DNA from: an uncultured Prevotellaceae bacterium
GTDB lineage: Bacteria > Bacteroidota > Bacteroidia > Bacteroidales > Bacteroidaceae
Assembly: GCA_902776195.1 (NCBI GenBank)
Contig: CACYPF010000005.1
Location: 42,933 to 106,932 of the forward strand
Direction: 5' to 3'
Length of the DNA stretch: 64,000 nucleotides
Part shown: positions 26,171 through 35,230 of the stretch, one piece after another
Numbering within the stretch: position 1 is the first letter of the stretch
Layout: the number at the start of each line of letters is the position of its first letter
The notes under the pieces: generated by a model
What the model was told of the DNA's origin: nothing
The model's input: the letters and a program-made list of their open reading frames with translations, nothing else
The model's database searches: none
Program-made: the position numbers and the translations under genes

Positions 26171-27757
26171 ATGAAACTAAATGATATTTATAGTGGCAAT
26201 TATAACGCCGCTGAATGGGAGTCTAAAGGATATCAGCTTCCCAAATTCGATATACAGGCAGTACGACAGAAGACACACGAGGAACCGACATGGGTACACT
26301 TCGGAGGTGGCAACATCTTCCGTGCCTTCCCTGCCGCCATCCTTAACGACGCACTGAACACGGGGAAATATGACCGTGGCGTTATCGTCGCCGAGACCTT
26401 TGACTTCGAGGTCATCGACAAGGCATACAAACCTTACAACAACCTGTCTCTGCTCGTCTCCCTGCAGAGTGACGGAAACATCGAGAAGAAGGTTATCGCC
26501 AGTGTGACGGAGGCGCTGAAGGCTGACCCGCAGTTTGAGGACTGGAACCGTCTGGTGGAGATATTCCGTAACCCCAGTCTGCAGATGATCTCCTTCACCA
26601 TCACAGAGAAAGGATATTCTTATAACCAAGATGATCTGGCACGCGGTCTGAAGCCCGTCTTCGCCTTAGGTAAGGTGACAGCCCTGCTCTATGAGCGTTT
26701 CAAGGCAGGAAGGCTACCACTGACCGTCCAGTCAATGGATAACTGCTCGCACAATGGTGGTCGTGTGAAGGCTGGAGTACTGGCATATGCCGAGCGTTGG
26801 GTGAATGACGGACTGGTGCCTGAAGCTTTTGCCGACTATGTCCGCAACAAGACGAAGATCACCTTCCCATGGTCGATGATTGACAAGATCACTCCCCGTC
26901 CGCACGAGAAAGTGAAGGAGCTGCTGGCAGAGGACGGTTTCGAGGACAACAACTATATCGAGACCGAGAAGCACACCTTCACGGCTCCTTTCGTCAATGC
27001 CGAGGAAGTGCAGTATCTCGTCATCGAGGATGACTATACCAACGGTCGTCCCCCACTTGACCTGGGCGGTGCGCTGTATACGACCCGTGAGACCGTTGAC
27101 AAGGTAGAGACCATGAAGGTGACGACCTGTCTGAACCCCTTGCACACTGCCATGTCTATCTACGGCTGCATGCTGGGATATACCCTTATCTCTGCTGAGA
27201 TGAAGGACGACGATCTGCGTGCGTTCATCCAGAAAATAGGCTATATCGAGGCAATGCCGGTCGTTACTGACCCTGGTGTGCTGAATCCCTATGAGTTTAT
27301 CGGCGCTGTCATCAACCGCCGTCTGCCCAACCCGTTCATGCCGGATGCTCCGCAGCGTATCGCCATGGACACCTCACAGAAGCTGCCCATCCGTTTCGGT
27401 GAGACCATCAAGAAATACATCGCAAGAGGTCTTGACATGTCGAACCTCGTTCTCATCCCACTGACCCTGGCTGGCTATGCCCGCTATCTGAAAGGCATCA
27501 AGGACGACGGTACCGCTTTCGAGCCGTCTCCCGACCCACTGCTGGAGGAGTTGCAGGCTATCGTGGCACCTCTGGAGATTGGCAAGGCAGACCAAGACTG
27601 GAGTCCTTTGAAAAAGCTCTACAGCAGAAGTGACATCTTTGGTGTCAACCTCTACGAAGCAGGACTCGGAGAACAGATTGAAGGCATGGTCAAGGAACTC
27701 TATGCCGGCAAGGGTGCCGTTCGTGCTACCCTTCATAAATACGTAGCGGCAAGATAG
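26171..27757 (+). CDS. uxuB: Mannitol dehydrogenase family, probable fructuronate reductase
   Basis: A 528-aa long-chain polyol dehydrogenase. HFGGGNIFRAF (42-52) is the NAD-binding start; QSMDNCSHNGGR and ITPRPH mid-protein, and KLPIRFGETIKKY near the C-terminus, fit fructuronate/mannonate oxidoreductases. With uxuA immediately upstream, conversion of D-fructuronate to D-mannonate is the likely role; another polyol substrate is possible. It ends 2 bp before rlmD. Confidence 0.88.
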   Translation: MKLNDIYSGNYNAAEWESKGYQLPKFDIQAVRQKTHEEPTWVHFGGGNIFRAFPAAILNDALNTGKYDRGVIVAETFDFEVIDKAYKPYNNLSLLVSLQSDGNIEKKVIASVTEALKADPQFEDWNRLVEIFRNPSLQMISFTITEKGYSYNQDDLARGLKPVFALGKVTALLYERFKAGRLPLTVQSMDNCSHNGGRVKAGVLAYAERWVNDGLVPEAFADYVRNKTKITFPWSMIDKITPRPHEKVKELLAEDGFEDNNYIETEKHTFTAPFVNAEEVQYLVIEDDYTNGRPPLDLGGALYTTRETVDKVETMKVTTCLNPLHTAMSIYGCMLGYTLISAEMKDDDLRAFIQKIGYIEAMPVVTDPGVLNPYEFIGAVINRRLPNPFMPDAPQRIAMDTSQKLPIRFGETIKKYIARGLDMSNLVLIPLTLAGYARYLKGIKDDGTAFEPSPDPLLEELQAIVAPLEIGKADQDWSPLKKLYSRSDIFGVNLYEAGLGEQIEGMVKELYAGKGAVRATLHKYVAAR

Positions 27758-27759
27758 GC

Positions 27760-29193
27760 ATGGCGAGAAAGAAGAAACCGCTACCCTTACTGGAGAATAT
27801 CACCATCACCGACTATGCTGCCGAGGGTAAGGCATTGGCGAGAGTCGACGACATGGTGGTTTTCGTGCCATGGGCTGTTCCCGGTGACGTGTGTGACCTG
27901 CAGGTCCGCAGGAAGAAACATAGTTTTATGGAGGCAGAGATTGTCTGCCTCCATATTCCCAGTCCTCTGCGTACCCAACCGTTCTGTCAGCATTTCGGTG
28001 TGTGCGGGGGCTGTAAATGGCAGCAACTGCCCTACGAGGAACAGCTGAAGATGAAACAGCAGCAGGTGTACGACCAGTTGACACGCATCGGAAAGGTGCA
28101 GCTGCCCGAGTTCCGTCCTATCTTAGGAAGTGTGAAGACGAAGGAGTACCGTAACAAACTCGACTTCGGCTGTTCCAACAAACGTTATCTGACGAAAGAG
28201 GAGATAGACAACTTGCCCCATGACGAGAGCCAGAGTCTGAAGGATATTCCTGCCATTGGCTTCCATATCACAGGAGCCTTCGACAAGATATTGCCGATAG
28301 AGAAATGCTGGTTAATGGACGATCTGCATAACCAGATACGCAATGAGATACGTGACTATGCCATCCAGAACGGATTCACCTTCTTCGACCTCCGTCAGCA
28401 GGTAGGTTTGTTGCGGGATGTCATCATCCGCAACTCAAATACGGGTGAGTTGATGGTCATCATACAGTTCCACTACGATGAGGACGGTGATGAGCAACGT
28501 GCCAAAGAACTGTTACAACACATCGCCGACAAATTCCCACAGATTACCTCACTGATGTACCTCAACAACCAGAAATGCAATGATACGATCGGTGACCAGG
28601 AGATACTGACCTTCAAAGGCAATGACCATATCTACGAGATGATGGAGAATCTGCGCTTCAAAGTGGGACCGAAGTCGTTCTACCAGACGAATACCGAACA
28701 GGCATATCACCTGTATAGCGTAGCTCGTGAGTTTGCCGGTCTGACTGGTGACGAGATGGTATACGACCTTTACACAGGTACTGGAACAATTGCCAATTTC
28801 GTTGCCAGAAATGCCAGGAAAGTGCTTGGTATCGAGTATGTACCAGAGGCTATTGAGGATGCTAAAATCAATTCACAGGAGAACAATATTGACAATACCC
28901 TGTTCTTTGCTGGGGATATGAAGGACATCCTGACGGATGAGTTTATTGCTGAACATGGTCATCCTGATGTCATCATCACTGACCCACCTCGTGCTGGTAT
29001 GCACCCCGACGTAGTAAAGACAATATTACGGACTGCTCCACAGCGTATCGTCTATGTGTCGTGTAACCCTGCCACGCAGGCTCGTGACCTGCAGGCTTTG
29101 GATGCTGACTATCAGGTGGCAGCCGTACAACCCGTGGATATGTTCCCGCATACCCCCCATGTAGAGAATGTAGTATTATTAATAAAAAGATAG
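27760..29193 (+). CDS. rlmD: 23S rRNA (uracil-C5)-methyltransferase
   Basis: A 477-aa RumA/RlmD-type SAM methyltransferase. An N-terminal TRAM domain (about 1-60), four cysteines for an Fe-S cluster (CQHFGVCGGCKWQ and a later C), the SAM loop DLYTGTGTIANF and the catalytic VYVSCNPATQARDL. It methylates a uridine of 23S rRNA (U1939 in E. coli); the RlmCD split of specificity cannot be settled here. It follows uxuB by 2 bp, an association probably of convenience. Confidence 0.9.
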   Translation: MARKKKPLPLLENITITDYAAEGKALARVDDMVVFVPWAVPGDVCDLQVRRKKHSFMEAEIVCLHIPSPLRTQPFCQHFGVCGGCKWQQLPYEEQLKMKQQQVYDQLTRIGKVQLPEFRPILGSVKTKEYRNKLDFGCSNKRYLTKEEIDNLPHDESQSLKDIPAIGFHITGAFDKILPIEKCWLMDDLHNQIRNEIRDYAIQNGFTFFDLRQQVGLLRDVIIRNSNTGELMVIIQFHYDEDGDEQRAKELLQHIADKFPQITSLMYLNNQKCNDTIGDQEILTFKGNDHIYEMMENLRFKVGPKSFYQTNTEQAYHLYSVAREFAGLTGDEMVYDLYTGTGTIANFVARNARKVLGIEYVPEAIEDAKINSQENNIDNTLFFAGDMKDILTDEFIAEHGHPDVIITDPPRAGMHPDVVKTILRTAPQRIVYVSCNPATQARDLQALDADYQVAAVQPVDMFPHTPHVENVVLLIKR

Positions 29194-29198
29194 AAAAA

Positions 29199-30284
29199 AT
29201 GAAAAGAATCATCCTCCTCGCCCTGCTGACAACAGGTTTTGTGATGTCAACCCAAGCACAGGACAAAGAGAAGAAAAAGACCCTCATCGAACTGCCCCAG
29301 TGGGTAAAGGACATCAAGATCAGCGGCTATGGTATGCTACAATACCAAGGTATGGACAAGGACGGAGGTAAAGAGAACTCTTTCAACCTTCGCTTGGCGA
29401 GAATCTCGCTGGACGGCAAAATCTCTGACTTCGCATGGAAGGTGCAGATGCAGATTAACGGTAACACCTCCACCCTTGGCTCTTCACCCAGACTGGTTGA
29501 CCTATGGGCTGAGTGGCAGAAATATGATTTCTTCCGTGTGAAGGCGGGACAGTTCAAGCGCTCGTTTAGTTTTGAGAACCCCATGCATCCTGTCAAACAA
29601 GGTTTCATGAGCTACTCACAGAACATCAGTAAACTGGTTGGTTTCTCTGACCGTACAGGAGAACAGGCTTCCAATGGTCGTGATATCGGTGTACAGATTC
29701 AAGGCGACTTCCTGAAGAACAGTCAGGGACGTAACCTGCTGCACTACCAGATTGGTGTCTTCAATGGTGAGGGTATCAACAAGAAAGACCAAGACAACCG
29801 CAAGGATATCATCGGCGGTATATGGTTCATGCCTATCAAGGGCATGCGCATCGGTGCCTTCGGATGGACGGGCAGCCGTGTCATCAACTATACCATTGAC
29901 GGTGCTTCTATCAGCAGGAGTGTTCCCAAGAACCGTTATGCGCTCAGTGCGGAATATGTGACAGACCAGGACTGGACGTTCCGCACGGAGTATATACATA
30001 GTCAGGGCTATGGCTCTAACCTTAGTGCCGGCGACAAAGCGGATGGTTACTATGCCCTCTGCATCGCTCCTATCATTAAGAAGAAACTGCACATCAAAGC
30101 CCGTTACGACATCTACCGCGACCGCAAGGAATGGGGTTCCAGCAAGACCTTCTACGAGATTGGCGCCGACTACCTCTTCACCAAGAATTTGCAGTTGAAC
30201 ATTGAGTACGCCCGAGTTAACGACCGAACACTTGATAAGCATAACTATAACCTGGTGGACGTTGAGTTAGATTTTATGTTCTAA
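29199..30284 (+). CDS. OprP/OprO-type porin
   Basis: A 361-aa outer membrane protein: signal peptide ending STQAQ (~21), then alternating beta-strands. The GQFKRSFSFENPMHP region and the C-terminal YNLVDVELDFMF are typical of the Porin_O_P family. Family members take up phosphate or other anions, but Bacteroidales homologues are mostly uncharacterised. The TAA overlaps the convergent flippase stop (CTAA). Confidence 0.82.
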   Translation: MKRIILLALLTTGFVMSTQAQDKEKKKTLIELPQWVKDIKISGYGMLQYQGMDKDGGKENSFNLRLARISLDGKISDFAWKVQMQINGNTSTLGSSPRLVDLWAEWQKYDFFRVKAGQFKRSFSFENPMHPVKQGFMSYSQNISKLVGFSDRTGEQASNGRDIGVQIQGDFLKNSQGRNLLHYQIGVFNGEGINKKDQDNRKDIIGGIWFMPIKGMRIGAFGWTGSRVINYTIDGASISRSVPKNRYALSAEYVTDQDWTFRTEYIHSQGYGSNLSAGDKADGYYALCIAPIIKKKLHIKARYDIYRDRKEWGSSKTFYEIGADYLFTKNLQLNIEYARVNDRTLDKHNYNLVDVELDFMF

Positions 30285-31594
30285 CTGTATATACAGAGAG
30301 CAATACATAGAGCCGTACTAACAATGAGTAGTACGGCTCCTATCATATAAAGAGTACGTCTCCCAAGACAATATCCAAAGGCATGATGTGCATAAACATG
30401 AATCATAACAAAATCAAACAGATGCGCAAACAAAATGGCTATACCCGTCCCCAATAACCCCCACTGACGGAAACAGAAAATAACCAATAGAACAAACACA
30501 AGGAAATAGGAAGTCTCTAATACCAGATAAGCGACAGAACGTCCACGGGCAAGAGTAAGATAGGCTACTGGCAAGGTAGCAGCCTTCAATACCATAGCTA
30601 CAGCAGAAATCTGCGCCATGGGGACTATCGGTAAGAATTGCGAACTTAGCAACAGGGGGACAATCCATGGCAGACAAAGAATCATAAGAGTCAGCAACGG
30701 GGTTACAAGCCATAGGAGCACAACCATCTGTCGATTGACCATCGCATTGGTTTCTTGCATCCCTTGAACTGCTGAAAGACGAGGGTAATAGTCATTATCC
30801 ATGGCAGCAAAGACAAGCCCTATATAGGTGACCGTCAACAGAGAGCCAGCATTATAGAGTCCTACCATGCTGAGTCCTGCATCGTGCTCCAGCCACCATC
30901 GTATCAACAACTCAGAGCCGCTACCTGCCAATGCTGCTAAAGTATAAGCAATACCGAGACGTAACATCCCCATCCCCTCATTGATCATCTGGGAAGAGAA
31001 TTGCAGTCTCATAGGATACAAGCGATAAGAGGAGAGAAGAGCAGGTATCATAGAGGCAAGAGCCATCAGGTTGATGACTGATAATATGGCTTTCTGACCA
31101 TACTTCCAATATAGAGGTACACTAATAATAACACTGGCTATCGCGGTTATCGTTTGGATAACGGCTAAGGAGCGAAGCTGGCGAGAACCTTTCAGAATGG
31201 CAATCTCACCACCTCCAACTATCGTAAGTGCCACAGCAGGTGCCAATGTCCAATAACCGACAATGATACTCAACATCACGCCTATCAGCGCTGCCATCAG
31301 ACACCATACACGAACCACACCGACAAAATGGTAAAGTTTCTTCTCGTTGTATTCGTCATAATATGCTGAAACTTGACGGACAGCACTAATGGAAAGTCCA
31401 AAACTGGCTGTCTGGGACAAGAAATTCATCGTAACAGTCAACAATGATGCCAGCCCCATACCGGCAGTTCCCAGAAAAAGGGCTGCAAACTTGTTACGCA
31501 CAAGTCCTGCTATGACATTAAGACCTTGTACACTTCCAAAAACACTAGTGTATTTCAGTATATGCCGATAACCGTTACTATCTTCCTCAACCAT
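30281..31594 (-). CDS. wzx: Polysaccharide flippase (Wzx-like)
   Basis: A 437-aa membrane protein with about 12 to 14 hydrophobic helices, starting MVEEDSNGYRHILKYTSVFG; the SVFGSVQGLNVIAGLVRNKF block matches O-antigen translocases. It should flip lipid-linked repeat units across the inner membrane. The ATG at 31594 is chosen because the promoter (31617-31648) lies inside the longer ORF. Divergent from the glycosyltransferase at 31673. Confidence 0.85.
   Translation of the reverse strand: MVEEDSNGYRHILKYTSVFGSVQGLNVIAGLVRNKFAALFLGTAGMGLASLLTVTMNFLSQTASFGLSISAVRQVSAYYDEYNEKKLYHFVGVVRVWCLMAALIGVMLSIIVGYWTLAPAVALTIVGGGEIAILKGSRQLRSLAVIQTITAIASVIISVPLYWKYGQKAILSVINLMALASMIPALLSSYRLYPMRLQFSSQMINEGMGMLRLGIAYTLAALAGSGSELLIRWWLEHDAGLSMVGLYNAGSLLTVTYIGLVFAAMDNDYYPRLSAVQGMQETNAMVNRQMVVLLWLVTPLLTLMILCLPWIVPLLLSSQFLPIVPMAQISAVAMVLKAATLPVAYLTLARGRSVAYLVLETSYFLVFVLLVIFCFRQWGLLGTGIAILFAHLFDFVMIHVYAHHAFGYCLGRRTLYMIGAVLLIVSTALCIALCIYS
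30310..30339. other. Strong hairpin at the convergent porin/flippase ends
   Basis: GAGCCGTACTA (30310-30320) and TAGTACGGCTC (30329-30339) form a perfect 11-bp stem with an 8-nt loop, 26 bp after the porin stop and inside the flippase 3' end. No T tract follows on either strand, so it may protect the porin mRNA 3' end or pause transcription. Confidence 0.5.
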
Positions 31595-31616
31595 CTCTTT
31601 CTTTAATTTCTGAACG

Positions 31617-31648
31617 CAAAAATACAAATAATATTACGATTTTACAAA
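31617..31648 (-). promoter_or_regulatory. Flippase gene promoter
   Basis: On the minus strand TTTG (31648-31645), 20 bp, TATTTTTG (31624-31617). Confidence 0.7.
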
Positions 31649-31656
31649 TTATTTCG

Positions 31657-31664
31657 TACCTTTG
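31657..31664 (+). promoter_or_regulatory. -7 element of the glycosyltransferase operon
   Basis: TACCTTTG ends 8 bp before the ATG at 31673. No TTTG at the -33 distance; it lies next to the divergent flippase promoter. Confidence 0.5.
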
Positions 31665-31672
31665 TCGAGAAT

Positions 31673-32641
31673 ATGAAAGAAGACAAACCACTGGTAAGTT
31701 TTATTATTACCTATTATAATCTGCCTGTGGAGATGCTCCAGGCATGTATCGACAGCATCCTTTCCCTCTCCCTACGACCTTTCGAGCGGGAGATTATTGT
31801 TGTAGATGACAGTTCTGACATGAGTCCCATCAACGAGTTGATGAAGTATGAGGACGATATCATCTATGTTAGACAGAAGAATGGGGGGCTGAGCATGGCA
31901 AGGAACAAAGGTATCGATATCGCCACAGGACAGTTTATCCAGTTCGTGGATGCTGATGACCAACTCATACAAGCACCTTATGAACAATGTTTAGACATCG
32001 TACGATATCAACAATGCGTAGATATGGTGATGTTCGACTTCTCTTTTGAACCTAATGTAGAAGTCGTACCCGAAACCGTCATCCCCGTCCCAGGGACTAC
32101 CTATTTGCAGAACTATAACATACACGGTACAGCATGGGGATATCTTTTTAGAAAGAAAGTCTTGGGAGAGCTTCGCTTCACCCCTGGTATCTATCATGAG
32201 GACGAGGAGTTCACCCCACAGTTGCTATTGCGTGCCGATAATGTATATCCTACACATGCTAAAGCTTACTTGTATAATAAAAGGGAGGGGTCGATAACTA
32301 CGAGTCAGGATCCAGACGTTACCCTGAAGCGAATGGACGACCGAGAGGGAGTGATCTTCCGACTCCATGAGTTATGTGACAAACTGCCACACCATGACCG
32401 TCTCGCCTTGAAGCGCAGAATTGCACAGTTGACGATGGACTATATCTATCACATCATCGTGGAGACCCGTTCTGCTGACACCCTCGAACAACGCGTACAA
32501 CGTCTTCACGAGAGAGGACTCTTCCCACTTCCTGAACAGAACTACACCAAGAAATACAAGTGGTTCAGGAGGATAACAAACAGTCGGTGGGGCAGAACAC
32601 TACTGCGCTATTCCCTACCCTATATGAAAAGAGAAAAGTGA
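31673..32641 (+). CDS. Glycosyltransferase family 2
   Basis: A 322-aa GT-A enzyme. SFIITYYNLPVEMLQACIDS (9-28) starts the fold, VDDSS (43-47) binds the nucleotide sugar and FVDADDQ is the DxD motif. It should transfer a sugar from a nucleotide donor onto a surface polysaccharide. First of three plus-strand polysaccharide genes. Confidence 0.9.
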   Translation: MKEDKPLVSFIITYYNLPVEMLQACIDSILSLSLRPFEREIIVVDDSSDMSPINELMKYEDDIIYVRQKNGGLSMARNKGIDIATGQFIQFVDADDQLIQAPYEQCLDIVRYQQCVDMVMFDFSFEPNVEVVPETVIPVPGTTYLQNYNIHGTAWGYLFRKKVLGELRFTPGIYHEDEEFTPQLLLRADNVYPTHAKAYLYNKREGSITTSQDPDVTLKRMDDREGVIFRLHELCDKLPHHDRLALKRRIAQLTMDYIYHIIVETRSADTLEQRVQRLHERGLFPLPEQNYTKKYKWFRRITNSRWGRTLLRYSLPYMKREK

Positions 32642-32646
32642 ACGCT

Positions 32647-34104
32647 ATGCATAGATACAAGCCTGTATTATATGACGTGTTACTCTTTCTGGTCGCAATC
32701 TTCTTTGTGACTATCTTCTCTTATACGACATCACCCTTATACACCACACTTGGAGACACTCCTGACTCCCCTATATTCCAGATTATAGGCAAATACTGGG
32801 TACAGGGCTATGTACCCTACCAAGACTTATGGGACTTAAAAGGACCCTATATCTTCCTTGTAAACGCTGTGGGGTATGGAATCACCAGTGACAGATATGG
32901 CGTATGGATGCTCCAGATATTATTTCTCTTTGTGACACTGGTCATTACGTATAAAACTTTCTTGCGATATTTTAATGAAAGGAATGCTTTCGGACTGACC
33001 GTCCTCTCACTCGCCGTCCTCTCGTATACCTACCAGGGAGGAAACCTGACGGAAGAATATCTCTTACCCTTTCTCGCTCTTGCTTTCTACTTTATCATCA
33101 ACTGGATACACCACTATGAATATGAGGTCAGCATCGCTCATTACACGCATCACCCCAGCCATGCCTGCCTATACGGAATGGTACTGGGACTTAGTCTCAT
33201 GTCAAGACTGACGAATGCCTTACCTATCTGTGGTGCCCTCCTTGTCATCTCCTTCGTGCTGTTGAGACACAAAGCATACAAGAATTTCTGCAATAATGTC
33301 CTCTCCTTCATCATTGGTCTCGCACTAACGACAATACCTTTCCTCGTGTATTTCTATTCCAAGAATGCCTTACCAGAAATGTGGAAGGGTACTTTCCTGT
33401 ATGCTGCCAGATATGCGGCAAACACCTCCTATGACCTTATGGAGATCGGCATCCATTACTTCATTCTGAGTTACTTCAATTCTATCTTGTTATTATCACT
33501 TAGCATACTGATCCTTCTTAGGAAGAAGAAAGCCACTACCTCAGCAATACTGTGGTTCTTAACCGCCGCATTACCCTTTCTATGGTTCTGCCAGGGTAAT
33601 GGTTATGGACACTATGGCACGATAGCATATCCGCTATTCACCGTCTCCATGATCATCATCAGCAGAGAGCACTTAACATTTTTGCGCTTTGTCGTCATCA
33701 CCTTCCTACTAATAGGCTGTGCCAGCAAGGTCAGGTTTATGTATACTATGTACACCGACTGGCAGGATGACCATCTGATAAGATACAAGACTTTCCTTAA
33801 ACAGCATCCGATGATTGACTATTCCTCATTTGTCATCTATAACGGTCATCCCCATATCTACCTCGACATGGGCATCCGACCCTCCAATCCTATATTCTCC
33901 ATACAGGACATGGGTATTGAGCGCATACCTGAATGGCACACGAATATCATCAATAGCTATCAAACTCATAAAACGAAATGGATTGTGGTAGATGTGGAAG
34001 ACTATCCCGTTCCCGCCATTCAGAAGATATTGGATGACGACTATACGCTCATCATGTACGACAAGAGGAATAACCTGAAACTTTACAACCTCCACAAGGA
34101 GTAA
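32647..34104 (+). CDS. Polytopic membrane glycosyltransferase, GT39-like
   Basis: A 485-aa membrane protein with about 10 to 12 helices, beginning MHRYKPVLYDVLLFLVAIFF. An acidic pair early (DTPDSP) and the large C-terminal soluble part suit the GT-C group that uses polyprenyl-phosphate sugars. The ATG at 32647, 5 bp after the previous stop, is used since an upstream in-frame start overlaps that gene by 80 bp. Substrate unknown. Confidence 0.7.
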   Translation: MHRYKPVLYDVLLFLVAIFFVTIFSYTTSPLYTTLGDTPDSPIFQIIGKYWVQGYVPYQDLWDLKGPYIFLVNAVGYGITSDRYGVWMLQILFLFVTLVITYKTFLRYFNERNAFGLTVLSLAVLSYTYQGGNLTEEYLLPFLALAFYFIINWIHHYEYEVSIAHYTHHPSHACLYGMVLGLSLMSRLTNALPICGALLVISFVLLRHKAYKNFCNNVLSFIIGLALTTIPFLVYFYSKNALPEMWKGTFLYAARYAANTSYDLMEIGIHYFILSYFNSILLLSLSILILLRKKKATTSAILWFLTAALPFLWFCQGNGYGHYGTIAYPLFTVSMIIISREHLTFLRFVVITFLLIGCASKVRFMYTMYTDWQDDHLIRYKTFLKQHPMIDYSSFVIYNGHPHIYLDMGIRPSNPIFSIQDMGIERIPEWHTNIINSYQTHKTKWIVVDVEDYPVPAIQKILDDDYTLIMYDKRNNLKLYNLHKE

Positions 34105-34117
34105 AAATAACGAAACG

Positions 34118-35230
34118 ATGAAGATACTTCTATTTGAGGAATACAGTGGTTTACATACCTTTCTCGCTAAAGGGCTGAAAGAGCTTGGCCACCATGTAAC
34201 GTTGGTAAGTGATGGGAATAGCTTCCGTGACTACCCTCGTGATATTAACATCAAGAGAGGGGAAGGGAGACTTGCCGGACTATGGCATTACCTGCGCCTG
34301 CGAAGACTGCTGCCTCAATTTTCCGGATATGACATCGTGCAACTCATCAATCCCGATTGTTTTGGTTTAAAGGCAGAACGCCAATACCCTTTCTATCATT
34401 ATCTTAGGAAACACAACAAAAAGATTGTCGCTGGAGCCTTCGGATGTGACTGGTACTGGGTGAATGATGGTATCCACCATCACACTTTCAGATATGGCGA
34501 CTTCTATATCGGAGAGCAGAAACGCTCAGATATCTCCACGCAGAAGTTCATCGATGAATATATTGACACCCCAAAGGGGGACTATACACGTTATGTCATG
34601 GAGGACGCTGACCGTATTCCCACCTGTTTGTATGAATACCAAGCATGTTACTCTCGTTATTTCCCCGACAAGACGCAATTTATCCCTCTTCCTATCGTAT
34701 GTGACTATGATGCTCCCATCCATACCTACAACAACCAGAAAGTGCGCTTCTTCATCGGTATCGACAAGGAGAGAAGTGTCTATAAAGGAACAGACATCAT
34801 GTGGAAGGCGCTACAAGATGTTGCAAGTCGCTATCCAGACAGATGCGAGATCGTCAAAGCAGAGAGTGTATCCTTTCATGAGTATATGCAACTCATGAAT
34901 AGCTGCGACGTAATACTTGACCAGCTGTATAGCTATACTCCCTCCATGAACTCTCTCTTAGCCATGAGTAAGGGCATCATTGTTGTGGGAGGAGGAGAAC
35001 CTGAGAACTACGAAATCATCAATGAGAAGGAATTACGACCTATCATCAATGTGGAGCCAACTTATGAGAGTGTCTACACACAACTGGAGTGGATTCTCCA
35101 CCATACTGATTGTATCAACAAACTAAAAGAGGATAGTATATGCTATGTCAAAAAGCATCATGACTATAGGAAAGTCGCTAAACAGTATGAAGGGATGTAC
35201 AAAGCACTGCTTCAATCTTCTTGCCAATGA
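34118..35230 (+). CDS. Glycosyltransferase, GT-B type
   Basis: A 370-aa protein. MKILLFEEYSGLHTFLAKGL is the N-terminal Rossmann strand of GT-B enzymes; FIGIDKERSVYKGTDIMWKAL and the C-terminal SMNSLLAMSKGIIVVGGGEPENYE fit the donor-binding half (family 1/4-like). Last gene of the plus-strand trio. Its final 53 bp overlap the convergent glycosyltransferase at 35178. Confidence 0.82.
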   Translation: MKILLFEEYSGLHTFLAKGLKELGHHVTLVSDGNSFRDYPRDINIKRGEGRLAGLWHYLRLRRLLPQFSGYDIVQLINPDCFGLKAERQYPFYHYLRKHNKKIVAGAFGCDWYWVNDGIHHHTFRYGDFYIGEQKRSDISTQKFIDEYIDTPKGDYTRYVMEDADRIPTCLYEYQACYSRYFPDKTQFIPLPIVCDYDAPIHTYNNQKVRFFIGIDKERSVYKGTDIMWKALQDVASRYPDRCEIVKAESVSFHEYMQLMNSCDVILDQLYSYTPSMNSLLAMSKGIIVVGGGEPENYEIINEKELRPIINVEPTYESVYTQLEWILHHTDCINKLKEDSICYVKKHHDYRKVAKQYEGMYKALLQSSCQ

